Source of the DNA: Bremerella volcania
GTDB taxonomy: Bacteria; Planctomycetota; Planctomycetia; Pirellulales; Pirellulaceae
Assembly: GCF_007748115.1 (NCBI RefSeq)
Contig: NZ_CP036289.1
Span: 62,001 to 126,000 of the forward strand
Length of the DNA stretch: 64,000 bases
Reading direction: 5' to 3'
The notes beneath the pieces are model-generated. The model made no database searches and was not told where the DNA came from. It saw only the letters and a list, made by a program, of their open reading frames with translations. How positions within the stretch are numbered: the stretch's first letter is position 1; every line of letters begins with the position of its first letter. Position numbers and translations under genes: made by a program. Shown in pieces: positions 16,114-24,714 of the stretch.

Positions 16114-16638
16114 ATGCGTCACGTGCTCTCGGCGGTGGTACAGAATGTGCCCGGGGTACTCGCCCACATTTCCGGGATGCTCGCCTCACGCGGATACAAC
16201 ATCGATTCGCTGGCGGTGGGGGAAACCGAGGATCCACATCTTTCGCGGATGACCTTTGTCGTCGTCGGAGATGATCACGTCCTAGAGCAAGTACGCAAGC
16301 AGCTGGAAAAGATCGTCACCGTCGTACGCGTGCTGGACGTCAGCTCGTCCGACTTCGTCGAACGCGATCTGATGCTGATCAAAGTTGCCGCCGAGCCAGG
16401 CGGATCTCGCAGCGAAATCAACGAACTGGTCGACATCTTCCGCGGCCGTATCGTCGACGTCGGCCGACAAGAGATCATCATCGAGATCTCCGGCACCGAA
16501 AATAAGATCGTCGCATTCATCGATCTGATGCGACCCTACGGAATCCGCGAGCTGGTGAGGACGGGACGAATCGCCATGGTTCGCAGCGGAATGTCGTTGG
16601 AAGAACAAGTCAACGATCCGCACGCCGTCGAGGCGTAA
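16114..16638 (+). CDS. ilvN: Acetolactate synthase small (regulatory) subunit
   Basis: 174 residues. The N-terminal ACT domain (about 1-75) begins RHVLSAVVQNVPGVLAHISG and includes SRGYNIDSLAVG. A C-terminal domain (about 85-160) includes ERDLMLIKVAAE and IVDVGRQEIIIEISG. It binds the large subunit IlvB and gives valine feedback control of the first common step of branched-chain amino acid synthesis. The ATG at 16114 has GGGAG 9 nt upstream; the frame extends upstream without family similarity. The catalytic subunit gene is not adjacent. ilvC lies 167 nt downstream, separated by a dispersed foldback repeat. Confidence 0.95.
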   Translation: MRHVLSAVVQNVPGVLAHISGMLASRGYNIDSLAVGETEDPHLSRMTFVVVGDDHVLEQVRKQLEKIVTVVRVLDVSSSDFVERDLMLIKVAAEPGGSRSEINELVDIFRGRIVDVGRQEIIIEISGTENKIVAFIDLMRPYGIRELVRTGRIAMVRSGMSLEEQVNDPHAVEA

Positions 16639-16657
16639 GCTTCACCGAGAAACTCAG

Positions 16658-16755
16658 GTCCCCTCTCCCTATCCAGGGAGAGGGCCAGGGTGAGGGTTCT
16701 TCGCACGTTGGATAACCCCTCACTCTAACCCTCTCCCCTCGGGGGCGAGGGGACA
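16658..16755. repeat. Dispersed foldback repeat, copy 1
   Basis: Begins GTCCCCTCTCCC and ends GAGGGGAC. The left half carries GGGAGAGGGCCAGGGTGAGGG and the right half CCCTCACTCTAACCCTCTCC, so the two halves can pair. It lies between ilvN and ilvC. Related copies are at 28235 and 58336. Confidence 0.8.
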
Positions 16756-16805
16756 AGACATAACCGTCCACTTACCCATCAGTTTTAGAAACCAGTAACA
16801 ATTCT

Positions 16806-17810
<1,005 letters not shown>

Positions 17811-17841
17811 TTTGCTTCGCGGCTAGTGGAAGTTGATAATC

Positions 17842-17875
17842 AAACGGCACCTGGGTAACTGGGTGCCGTTTTTTT
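17842..17875 (+). terminator. Rho-independent terminator after ilvC
   Basis: AAACGGCACC (17842-17851) pairs with GGTGCCGTTT (17862-17871), with loop TGGGTAACTG, followed by a T-run. It ends the ilv unit and isolates the next gene pair. Confidence 0.9.
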
Positions 17876-18000
17876 GTATTGAGGATGAGTCCCGCTCTGT
17901 GGTATCGTTATTGAATGCCCCATTGGGGCTAGTCATGGTAAAGCACATTTCTTGACCATACGTGTCGAACTGGTAGTAAAATTGTTTTGAAGGATCATGG

Positions 18001-18561
18001 GTGTCAATTCCTAGGTGGAATAAAGGAGGTGTGCTTCCTCCCGTTGATTCAAACGCTCCCACCGCGCCAGAGAGGTCTCCATATAAAGCGCAGGCAGGTG
18101 ATTTCATTCATCGATTTGCTGTCTCGGCTAAACGACAACAGATCTTACGCCAATGGTTAGATTACCGAGCAGCCCTTTACGAAGCAGGTATCACGAAAGG
18201 GTTTCAATGGTTGGATGGAAGTTTTTTAGAAGAGATTGAACTTACGGAAAAACGCGATCCAAACGATATCGATTGTGTCACCTTCTTTCAGTTAGGTGAG
18301 GGTGTCACTGAGGAGAGTTTGGTAGCTGAACATCCTGAACTGTTCTCACGCGATTTCATCAAGCGAAAGTTCAATGTAGATGCATATTACGTCAATCAAG
18401 CTTGGCCAGGGCGGTCACTGATTGAGAATAGCGCGTATTGGTATAGTTTGTGGTCGCATCGCCGCGACCTAAGCTGGAAGGGATTCGTGCAGATAGAGTT
18501 GGATCTCGCCGATGATGGTATTGGGAAAAGGATTCTAGATTCCCTGGATGAAGAGATTTAA
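18001..18561 (+). CDS. Nucleotidyltransferase-like protein of a coupled gene pair
   Basis: 186 residues, cytoplasmic. It begins IPRWNKGGVLPP and carries FQWLDGSFLEEIELTEK followed by RDPNDID. This is a G-S (73-74) followed by D-x-D (89, 91), the core of the DNA polymerase beta-type nucleotidyltransferase fold. From memory it is close to the DUF6932 group. NTase folds of this size occur in toxin-antitoxin and abortive-infection systems. GTG at 18001 is the start, with AAGGA 7 nt upstream. The second gene begins 2 nt after the stop. Base composition is visibly more AT-rich than the flanking ilvC, which suggests transfer. Confidence 0.75.
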   Translation: MSIPRWNKGGVLPPVDSNAPTAPERSPYKAQAGDFIHRFAVSAKRQQILRQWLDYRAALYEAGITKGFQWLDGSFLEEIELTEKRDPNDIDCVTFFQLGEGVTEESLVAEHPELFSRDFIKRKFNVDAYYVNQAWPGRSLIENSAYWYSLWSHRRDLSWKGFVQIELDLADDGIGKRILDSLDEEI

Positions 18562-18563
18562 AC

Positions 18564-19481
18564 ATGATCATTTCTGACGAAACAAGATTGAGGGCAGAAA
18601 TTGACCATGTTCAACGCATGCTAGCAGAATTGCCACAAGATGCCGCAATTGGAAGACTGAGTTTGAGTTCGCGGTTAGAAGAACTCAAGAAAGAACTTGC
18701 CGCTCTACCATTTTCGTCGGAGCCAGTAAGGGCAAAGTTAACATTTCGAGGGCGACCAGTCCTAGCTTCGTATGGAATTTTTGCCGACTTCGCTGCAAAA
18801 GCAACCACTGCATTCTCAGATCTGGTTGCTGCATTGGCAGCTGGACGCGACAAGCCAATTTCACTAAGTGGTCCAATTCCCAATCGAGATCAGTCTCGAC
18901 TTCTAATTACGGGTACGGCGACTGGATCGTTTGGTTTTGTGTTAGAAGAAGAACCTGGGCAAGGAAGATTTCCTGGATTCGATTCAAAGCTTAGTCAAGC
19001 AGTCGACGAAACTACCGCGTTAATTGATGCAGTATCTAGCGACGACGATGAAGAACTTGCGGAACGCATTTCCCAAGTCAGTAACCGCACGATTGTTCAG
19101 TTACGAGTGTTTCTAAAGGAGTTGTTTGACAACGATGCTGTCTGCACCCTTTCATTTAGGGATCGAGAATCTGGTTTTCGTGACGCTAATGAACTTAAGA
19201 CGGCCTTGGATCGAATTGCGGAAGGAAATGTCCATGAGGAGGTAGAAACATATTATGGGAGTTTTCAAGGTGTGCTGCCCAACAGCCGGAGTTTCGAGTT
19301 TCTTACAGAGCCTGATGACATCCTTATTAGGGGAAAGATAGGGTCAGAAGTTACTGATCCAGATGAAATCAATAGTTATCTACATAAGCCGCTGAAAATT
19401 CGCCTTAAAGCATTCAGGCTGGGCTCGGGTAGAGCAAGGTATGTTCTGGAAGAAACGCCAAAGTGGGAAAATAAAACTTGA
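18564..19481 (+). CDS. Unknown partner protein of the NTase-like gene
   Basis: 305 residues, cytoplasmic, acidic, without signal or membrane span. Residues 1-45 are helical and coiled-coil-like (RLRAEIDHVQRMLAEL, SSRLEELKKELAAL). Residues about 50-150 form a mixed alpha/beta part (GTATGSFGFVLEEE). The C-terminal half has beta-rich segments (VETYYGSFQGVLPNSRSFEF, LKAFRLGSGRARYVLEET). I recognise no family. Its start is 2 nt behind the stop of the NTase-like gene, so the two are translationally coupled and probably form a complex or a toxin-antitoxin pair. It shares the AT-rich composition. Confidence 0.75.
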   Translation: MIISDETRLRAEIDHVQRMLAELPQDAAIGRLSLSSRLEELKKELAALPFSSEPVRAKLTFRGRPVLASYGIFADFAAKATTAFSDLVAALAAGRDKPISLSGPIPNRDQSRLLITGTATGSFGFVLEEEPGQGRFPGFDSKLSQAVDETTALIDAVSSDDDEELAERISQVSNRTIVQLRVFLKELFDNDAVCTLSFRDRESGFRDANELKTALDRIAEGNVHEEVETYYGSFQGVLPNSRSFEFLTEPDDILIRGKIGSEVTDPDEINSYLHKPLKIRLKAFRLGSGRARYVLEETPKWENKT

Positions 19482-19586
19482 TGATCGCCATCTGCCTTCA
19501 GTACATCATGCTGTGCATGAATGTCGTTGGATGCTGTTTCAATTAGGCACGGTTTGAGTTCGACATCTCAAGGAAGGAACACAACC

Positions 19587-20558
19587 ATGCCAAGGATGCT
19601 CCTCTGCACCGCATTGCTGTTCTTTTCCCTCGCGTCGCACTCGGCTGCCCAGCCGCCGACGATCGAACAATTGCTGGCCGGCGTGCCGGTTCTTTCGACC
19701 GAAGAGAAAGGGCTTGATCAGTTCTCGTTTTCTTATGAAACCATCTACCTGCAGCATGGGCGGTTATGGGGTGACTTTCGTTGGAAACGAGGCGAGCCGC
19801 CGCAGCTATACGTGTCGGCGGATCAGCAAAAAAATCCTGTGCTTTTTGCTGCCGACAAGCGGTCGATGTACGTCGACCTGGCCGAGCAGCGCGTCGTTAC
19901 GCTGGATCAATCACGCCCGCGACTGCGGCTCAGGAATAAATATCAGTCCATTTCGTATGAATGCAGCATCGAGCCCAGTAACCAGCGGTTAAGTCGATTC
20001 GATATCCAGATCGACCTGCCGTCGATCGTCCAATTGCAAGTACACAATCCGGTTCTGGGCGAAGATGCAAACGGCAATTGGCGTTACCAGTCGACCTCGT
20101 GGTCGGGCAAGTCGATCATGATCGTCACGTTCGATCGTCAGGCGCCCTACACGATGCGCGAGGTCGTCATCAGTGATATTGAAACGGGCGACATTCGTCT
20201 GCGAATCCACGACATTCGCCTGAACGACGAGTGCAACGAGCCGTGGCTTCGTTTCCCGCCACTGGAAGCGCTGCCAGATGGTTTGGCCATCGTTCCCATG
20301 AACCGCAGTCAGCTGAACGTCGGCATGCAGCTGGCGCTGGGCTGGAACAAAATGATCCAGGTGCTGACGATCACCCACATGGCCGTCGATGACCCGGCAC
20401 TACGCGGACCACCGCTGGCCCACACCGAGCAAGAGTGGAAAGTCATGCAGCAAACCAAGCAGCACTACGGCCCACAGCTGCGACATTTGATTGGCATCCG
20501 TGGTGTGCCACTGCCGCCCTCGGCAGTGCGATCGAAGGAATCGCTGGACATAAAATAA
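19587..20558 (+). CDS. Secreted hypothetical protein, DUF1571/LolA-like in outline
   Basis: 323 residues. The signal peptide MPRMLLCTALLFFSLASHSA is followed by a beta-rich protein (QFSFSYETIYLQHGRLWGDF, LFAADKRSMYVDLAEQ, MREVVISDIETGDIRLRIHD) that in outline resembles LolA-like lipoprotein carriers. The similarity is weak. The ATG at 19587 has AAGGAAGGA upstream; the 22 extra codons before it are not needed. Near the C-terminus, the codons for GVPLPPSAV lie in one copy of a 26-bp palindromic repeat, so a mobile repeat may have altered the end of the protein. Confidence 0.75.
   Translation: MPRMLLCTALLFFSLASHSAAQPPTIEQLLAGVPVLSTEEKGLDQFSFSYETIYLQHGRLWGDFRWKRGEPPQLYVSADQQKNPVLFAADKRSMYVDLAEQRVVTLDQSRPRLRLRNKYQSISYECSIEPSNQRLSRFDIQIDLPSIVQLQVHNPVLGEDANGNWRYQSTSWSGKSIMIVTFDRQAPYTMREVVISDIETGDIRLRIHDIRLNDECNEPWLRFPPLEALPDGLAIVPMNRSQLNVGMQLALGWNKMIQVLTITHMAVDDPALRGPPLAHTEQEWKVMQQTKQHYGPQLRHLIGIRGVPLPPSAVRSKESLDIK
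20503..20528 (+). repeat. Palindromic repeat, copy inside the coding region
   Basis: 26 nt, starts GTGTGCCACTGCCG and ends CTCGGCAGTG. It contains an internal hairpin of 8-bp arms (CACTGCCG/CGGCAGTG) with a 4-nt loop. It is an exact inverted match to 20623-20648. Confidence 0.85.
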
Positions 20559-20622
20559 AAGCCATGCCCTATCATACGGACTCCCACAGCACTTGATCTA
20601 AGTCAACCGGCTTGCCACTTCA

Positions 20623-20648
20623 CACTGCCGAGGGCGGCAGTGGCACAC
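20623..20648 (-). repeat. Palindromic repeat, intergenic inverted copy
   Basis: Exact reverse complement of 20503-20528. The two copies bracket 94 nt that include the stop codon, so a transcript could form either two small hairpins or one large stem. Confidence 0.85.
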
Positions 20649-20847
20649 GTTGGGATGCCCGGCATAACGCAACGGTTGACGGGCTGCCTAGGGACGCGAG
20701 CAAGAAAATCGCGCGCGCACTATCTTCAGGCGGTAGCAGGCTGGTATACCTTAATACACGCACGAGGGCTCTACCCTCACACGCCATCTACGTTCAATCC
20801 ATTTCCCGTACAACATTCAAAAGTCCAGACGTTTAACGAGCAAACCC

Positions 20848-21534
20848 ATGTCTTCATCCGCCCACCCACAACCGGAACCCGCAGGAGCGTCCTCGCACGA
20901 CGTTGCTCCGCGGGTCGTGGTGCGCGCGGAGAAATATTACCTTTGCACGGCCTGTGGCACCCTGGTCGAGATTCCGGCTGACGTCGTGGGACAACTGGTT
21001 CTCTTGGCCCCGACTTCCAAGCCGACGCCCCCCTCAAACCCGACCCCGTCTTCCCAGCAACTGCCGCCCACCGAAGAGGAACAAGAAAAACCCCCAGGCT
21101 TCGCGGCAGCGGCTCGTCCAGCTGCCCGCTTCCATCCAACCCGGAGGACCAATCCGCAGCCAGTTGCCAGGCCGAAGGATTCCCGGCCACCGCAACCGAA
21201 ACGCCCGAGAACACCACAGCAGCCGCAATGGGCCGGCGTGGTGATCGATGGCCTTCCAACCCCTTCCGGTCGTCAGCTCGATAATGCCTTGAAGTGGGCG
21301 ACCTTTCATCTTCAAGTGCTCGACCGACAAGAGAGTGAGATCAAGCGGCTCAAGAAACTGCTCACCCAGGCCGCCCAAGCTCAGCCTTCTTGCCGTCGGA
21401 CGCGCCCCCCTGCGCAGCGGCCGACCAGGCGAGAAGTGCCGCTGCCTACCCAGCGTGAATGCGAAGAGCGTGTCCTCGAAGAGGTGGGCACGTCGCCTAC
21501 TGCGCAAAGCACCCACGAGCGCGGTCCGCCGTGA
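20848..21534 (+). CDS. Proline-rich hypothetical protein with zinc-ribbon half
   Basis: 228 residues. Near residue 30, YYLCTACGTLVEIP looks like a single C-x-x-C knuckle; the second half of a zinc ribbon is not seen. A long Pro-, Gln- and Arg-rich low-complexity region (about 55-125) follows, then a short coiled coil (LDRQESEIKRLKKLLTQA, about 155-172) and a basic tail. Composition in the linker is biased, so the frame is less certain than its neighbours, but the N-terminal knuckle and coiled coil argue that it is real. The antisense frame here is judged a shadow. Confidence 0.6.
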   Translation: MSSSAHPQPEPAGASSHDVAPRVVVRAEKYYLCTACGTLVEIPADVVGQLVLLAPTSKPTPPSNPTPSSQQLPPTEEEQEKPPGFAAAARPAARFHPTRRTNPQPVARPKDSRPPQPKRPRTPQQPQWAGVVIDGLPTPSGRQLDNALKWATFHLQVLDRQESEIKRLKKLLTQAAQAQPSCRRTRPPAQRPTRREVPLPTQRECEERVLEEVGTSPTAQSTHERGPP

Positions 21535-21686
21535 CCGACAGCAGACAAAACGAACGCGCGACCAACGGCCGAGCCAGGCCTCCGTGGTCGCAGCTTCGTG
21601 GAGTTGGATTGGGAGACGCATGCGTCCGATTTATACTACGAGGCAACCCCTGACGACTTTTCCTCCTCATCCCCCATGTGATCACC

Positions 21687-21947
21687 ATGAATCTTCTCCT
21701 TCTGGCTGATGCCAAAGACGACTTCAACCAGTACCTGGAAAACAATCCGGCCATTTTGGGGTTAGGAGTGATGGGACTGGGGCTTTTGATTGGGGGATGG
21801 GGAGTCGCCGAGTTGATCACCGGCGTCTCTCGCGATAAGCGAGGGAATGTGCTAGAAGGGGGTACCGGCAAGGCGGCGTCATGGATTCGCGTGGTCTTTG
21901 GTGTCGGGCTGATCGGGTTTGGTTTGTATAAACTGGTGGCGGGATAA
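21687..21947 (+). CDS. Small membrane protein
   Basis: 86 residues from the ATG at 21687. Two hydrophobic helices (ILGLGVMGLGLLIGGWGVAE; IRVVFGVGLIGFGLYKLV) flank a short polar loop with SRDKRGNVLEG. There is no clear ribosome-binding site. It lies 152 nt after the proline-rich gene and 27 nt before the next one, so it may be cotranscribed. Function unknown. Confidence 0.65.
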   Translation: MNLLLLADAKDDFNQYLENNPAILGLGVMGLGLLIGGWGVAELITGVSRDKRGNVLEGGTGKAASWIRVVFGVGLIGFGLYKLVAG

Positions 21948-21974
21948 TATCTCTCTTACGTCGGAAAGACATTT

Positions 21975-22499
21975 ATGGGTTTTCGGATTTCGTGGGTTGC
22001 CTCTCAGGGGATCGCTGCGGACGAACTGCTTCGCACTGCCGAGAAGCAGCGGACCAAAAAGCGAGACGAGATTCCCGACCTGGGGTGGTACCTTTTAGAG
22101 TTGCCGCCGTGGGTGTTGCTGATAGCCGACGGGCGAGACGACTACCGGGACCTCGGGCGAACATATGCGAAGAACCTTTCGGCCGACGGCCGCGAGACCC
22201 TCTTCTTTCGCTGTTCCGATACGTTCATGAAGACCGATCTGCGCTGCTATCGAGATGGCCAGGAAGCGTGGTCGATCATTTACAAAAGCGATGACGAAAC
22301 CAAACGACCTGAGCTGGGTGGCGAGCCGCCGGAAGTGGTGCACCAGACGCTGGCCCGGCAGCAAGCCAAGCAGGCGGAAGACGACGGCGCGGACCACCTC
22401 TACGAATTGACCGCCGAAGTCGGCCAGGCCCTGACCGGTTTCCGCCACGACACCGACCCGGAAACGGACGACCCGCGACCGTTTCAGGTTTTGCAATAG
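21975..22499 (+). CDS. Hypothetical cytoplasmic protein
   Basis: 174 residues. MGFRISWVASQG then DELLRTAEKQRTKKRD, a hydrophobic strand (WVLLIADGRDDY), then an acidic C-terminus. It looks like a small alpha/beta domain, and I recognise no family. It lies 27 nt after the small membrane protein gene on the same strand. Strong acidic and basic alternation and good codon use support it as a real gene. Confidence 0.65.
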   Translation: MGFRISWVASQGIAADELLRTAEKQRTKKRDEIPDLGWYLLELPPWVLLIADGRDDYRDLGRTYAKNLSADGRETLFFRCSDTFMKTDLRCYRDGQEAWSIIYKSDDETKRPELGGEPPEVVHQTLARQQAKQAEDDGADHLYELTAEVGQALTGFRHDTDPETDDPRPFQVLQ

Positions 22500-22623
22500 G
22501 ATTGAACCAAGCGTCTTCGTCGATGACGCGCACCAACTCTTAACTTGATCTTTCCTCACTCGATACGTTCTACTGGGCGCTTGGGGCATTGGTACTTGCT
22601 TAGCCAAGGATCGGGGGAAAATT

Positions 22624-23406
22624 GTGCCTGAGTTATCCGAAACGATCAGCGTTTTTAGTTCCGGCAGTGCCGCGTATGAAGAGGCATTTCTGGCTTTTTT
22701 GCACCATACCGATCAGAAGATCCAAGCCAAGAGCAAGATCGCCGAGGTGATCGACCGCCTGGCGCCGGTACCAGAGGCCAGTAAGAACGGAAAATTCGTA
22801 GACGTCGGGGCGGCGACGGGGGACGTGACGAGCTGGTTCATGTCGCGGTTCGACGAGACGATTTGCGTGGAGCCGAACACCCACTTCGAGTCGAGCCTCC
22901 AGCAGCACTGTCCAGGCGCCGAGATCCTTCAGAAGACCATCCTCGAGAACGATCCGGCCCGCCTCGCCGGGGCGAACTTCATCCTTTGTTCGCACGTGCT
23001 GTATTACATCGAGCCGGACAAACGGCTGGCGAATCTGCAAGCGATGAGCGATTGGCTACGCCCCGGCGGCATTTTGCTGGTGATCTTGCAGCAATCGACG
23101 ACCGACTGCATGTACATGCTCGACCATTTTTTAGATATGCACTTCGACCTGCCGGCGATTGCCGATCGGTTTGCCTCCGGCCATGCCGAAGCGTTTGAGG
23201 TGGCGTTCGAGAAGGTCGACAGCCACGTCACGACCAGCACCTTCGACGTCGCCTACCAGATCGCCGAGTTCATGCTGAACCTCTTACCGATGACCTATCC
23301 GCCCAAGCGAAGTGATTTGGAAGCCTACATTCGCGAGCACTTTCAAACGGACGACGGGTATCGGTTTAGTTGCTCGCAAGACTTTTTGATCGTGCGGCGG
23401 AAGTGA
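22624..23406 (+). CDS. SAM-dependent class I methyltransferase
   Basis: 260 residues. Motif I is KFVDVGAATGDVTSWF (near residue 60), followed by ICVEPNTHF (acidic residue binding the ribose), FILCSHVLYYI (motif IV) and LRPGGILLVIL (motif V/VI). It transfers a methyl group from S-adenosylmethionine; the substrate cannot be told, though the layout is like small-molecule methyltransferases of the histamine methyltransferase type. The start is GTG at 22624, preceded by GGGGGAAAA. It stands alone between two hypothetical genes. Confidence 0.88.
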   Translation: MPELSETISVFSSGSAAYEEAFLAFLHHTDQKIQAKSKIAEVIDRLAPVPEASKNGKFVDVGAATGDVTSWFMSRFDETICVEPNTHFESSLQQHCPGAEILQKTILENDPARLAGANFILCSHVLYYIEPDKRLANLQAMSDWLRPGGILLVILQQSTTDCMYMLDHFLDMHFDLPAIADRFASGHAEAFEVAFEKVDSHVTTSTFDVAYQIAEFMLNLLPMTYPPKRSDLEAYIREHFQTDDGYRFSCSQDFLIVRRK

Positions 23407-23691
23407 TCGGTGTGCCAGCAGACTTTTTCGTATTCTGGCGATCCACGGTTGATTGGAGCTCGCTGGAAGTTGAGAATCAGGACATACTTTTTCATCACGC
23501 CTCTACTTGCCTTCTTGGAAGCTTGCGATGCATGACCGAAGACTTGGAAATCCCGTGCGGTGGAACGCCCCAAATGAAATTTCGCCAGAAGAATTCTTGA
23601 AGTGATGATTTATCGTGATGGCTGCAAGTTCACGGTGATGGATTTCTGAGCGTGATCATCTATAGGCAATTCAAGAGTCACCAATGCAACG
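23407..23691. other. Non-coding stretch
   Basis: About 285 nt. One 76-codon frame crosses it but overlaps the methyltransferase end and has no protein-like features. Nothing else is recognised. Confidence 0.4.
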
Positions 23692-24213
23692 ATGGAAATT
23701 CTCAATTCGTTACGGAAGTTTGACGGTAAGCATACCGATGTATTGGAACAGCTCGCGGCGAGAGTCCCGCGAGACCAAGAGTCACTGGCGCAGTTGCTGG
23801 CCGCGGCCGAACACGATGATAAAGCTATACAAGTCGCGGCAACATGGTTGCTAAAGCGCTGGAGTGACGAATCGGAACCTCTGGTCGAATCATGTGCTGC
23901 CGATCTGATTGCCTTGTTGCGGATTTCTTCTTATTGGGAAGTCCAACTCCACCTTTTGCAGATCCTTTCGGTGGTTTCACTTCCTAGAGGGAGTATTGCC
24001 GCTTTGAAGAAGGTGTTGCCTGATTTGGCCAGCGACGAAAACAAGCTGGTCCGGGCGTGGACTTGTAGCGTCTTCGCCGCGATCGGCGACTGCCAACCAC
24101 GGTTTCAGAAAGACGCACTGGAGGTACTCAGTCGAGCCGAAGAGGATGAAGCGGCTTCGGTGCGGGCGCGAGTGAGACAGATCCGCAAATGTTATCGCTG
24201 GGCTAGGGCATAG
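23692..24213 (+). CDS. HEAT-repeat-like protein
   Basis: 173 residues, all alpha. Successive helix pairs of about 35 residues are visible: VLEQLAARVPRDQESLAQLL, KAIQVAATWLLKRW, ADLIALLRISSYWEVQLHLL and ENKLVRAWTCSVFAAIGD. These match HEAT or armadillo repeats and suggest a protein-binding scaffold. No ribosome-binding site is clear. It has no signal peptide, so it is cytoplasmic. No partner is evident next to it. Confidence 0.75.
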   Translation: MEILNSLRKFDGKHTDVLEQLAARVPRDQESLAQLLAAAEHDDKAIQVAATWLLKRWSDESEPLVESCAADLIALLRISSYWEVQLHLLQILSVVSLPRGSIAALKKVLPDLASDENKLVRAWTCSVFAAIGDCQPRFQKDALEVLSRAEEDEAASVRARVRQIRKCYRWARA

Positions 24214-24714
24214 GCCGAAAGTTTTCTTTCGCGCAAGGGCCATGTATCAAAAAATCAACATCGGTGCATAACAGAAGCAGCTAGCCGCACGCGATGTTTT
24301 CTTTTCGCCTCAAATGTCGGATTCAAGCCACTTGGACTTGAGCCATTCTCGGGATTTTTTCAGAATCCCTGCCCGCTCGATTTGACGCCAGGGAAGGCGC
24401 GACCGACATTTCCGCAGGACTTTGCGGGGGGAGCTATTAGCAAGCAAGGAATGCTGGCGATCGCTTCCCAGTGAGTCTATCTACTCCCCAGCGTGACCGG
24501 GCAGCCAGCTATCGGCAGCAAGGTGACCCACGTCACGCACTGCTTATCACGGCGACCGCGCAGCAGACCGCGCGGCAGCCATGTTCCTGCTGGCATGCAA
24601 GCAGCCGCGTTCCCAGGCAAGTAGCGGAAGCGGCTAGCAGCGGCCAGCAAGCACTTATCCAAACCATTGGCTCGGTTGGAATCGAGCCCTGAGGTGAAAT
24701 TAGGAGCAGCGAAG
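24214..24714. other. Non-coding stretch before the subtilase gene
   Basis: About 500 nt. GGGATT-TTTTCAG-AATCCC near 24351 is a small hairpin without a T-tail. The last 250 nt are rich in AGC/GCAG triplets. The subtilase frame is open from 24667 but without a ribosome-binding site there. A long 5' leader for the subtilase is possible. Confidence 0.4.

Noticed and set aside
17823-18107. 94-codon minus-strand open frame before the NTase-like gene
   Set aside because: It runs through the ilvC terminator and overlaps the start of the NTase-like gene; no start signal.
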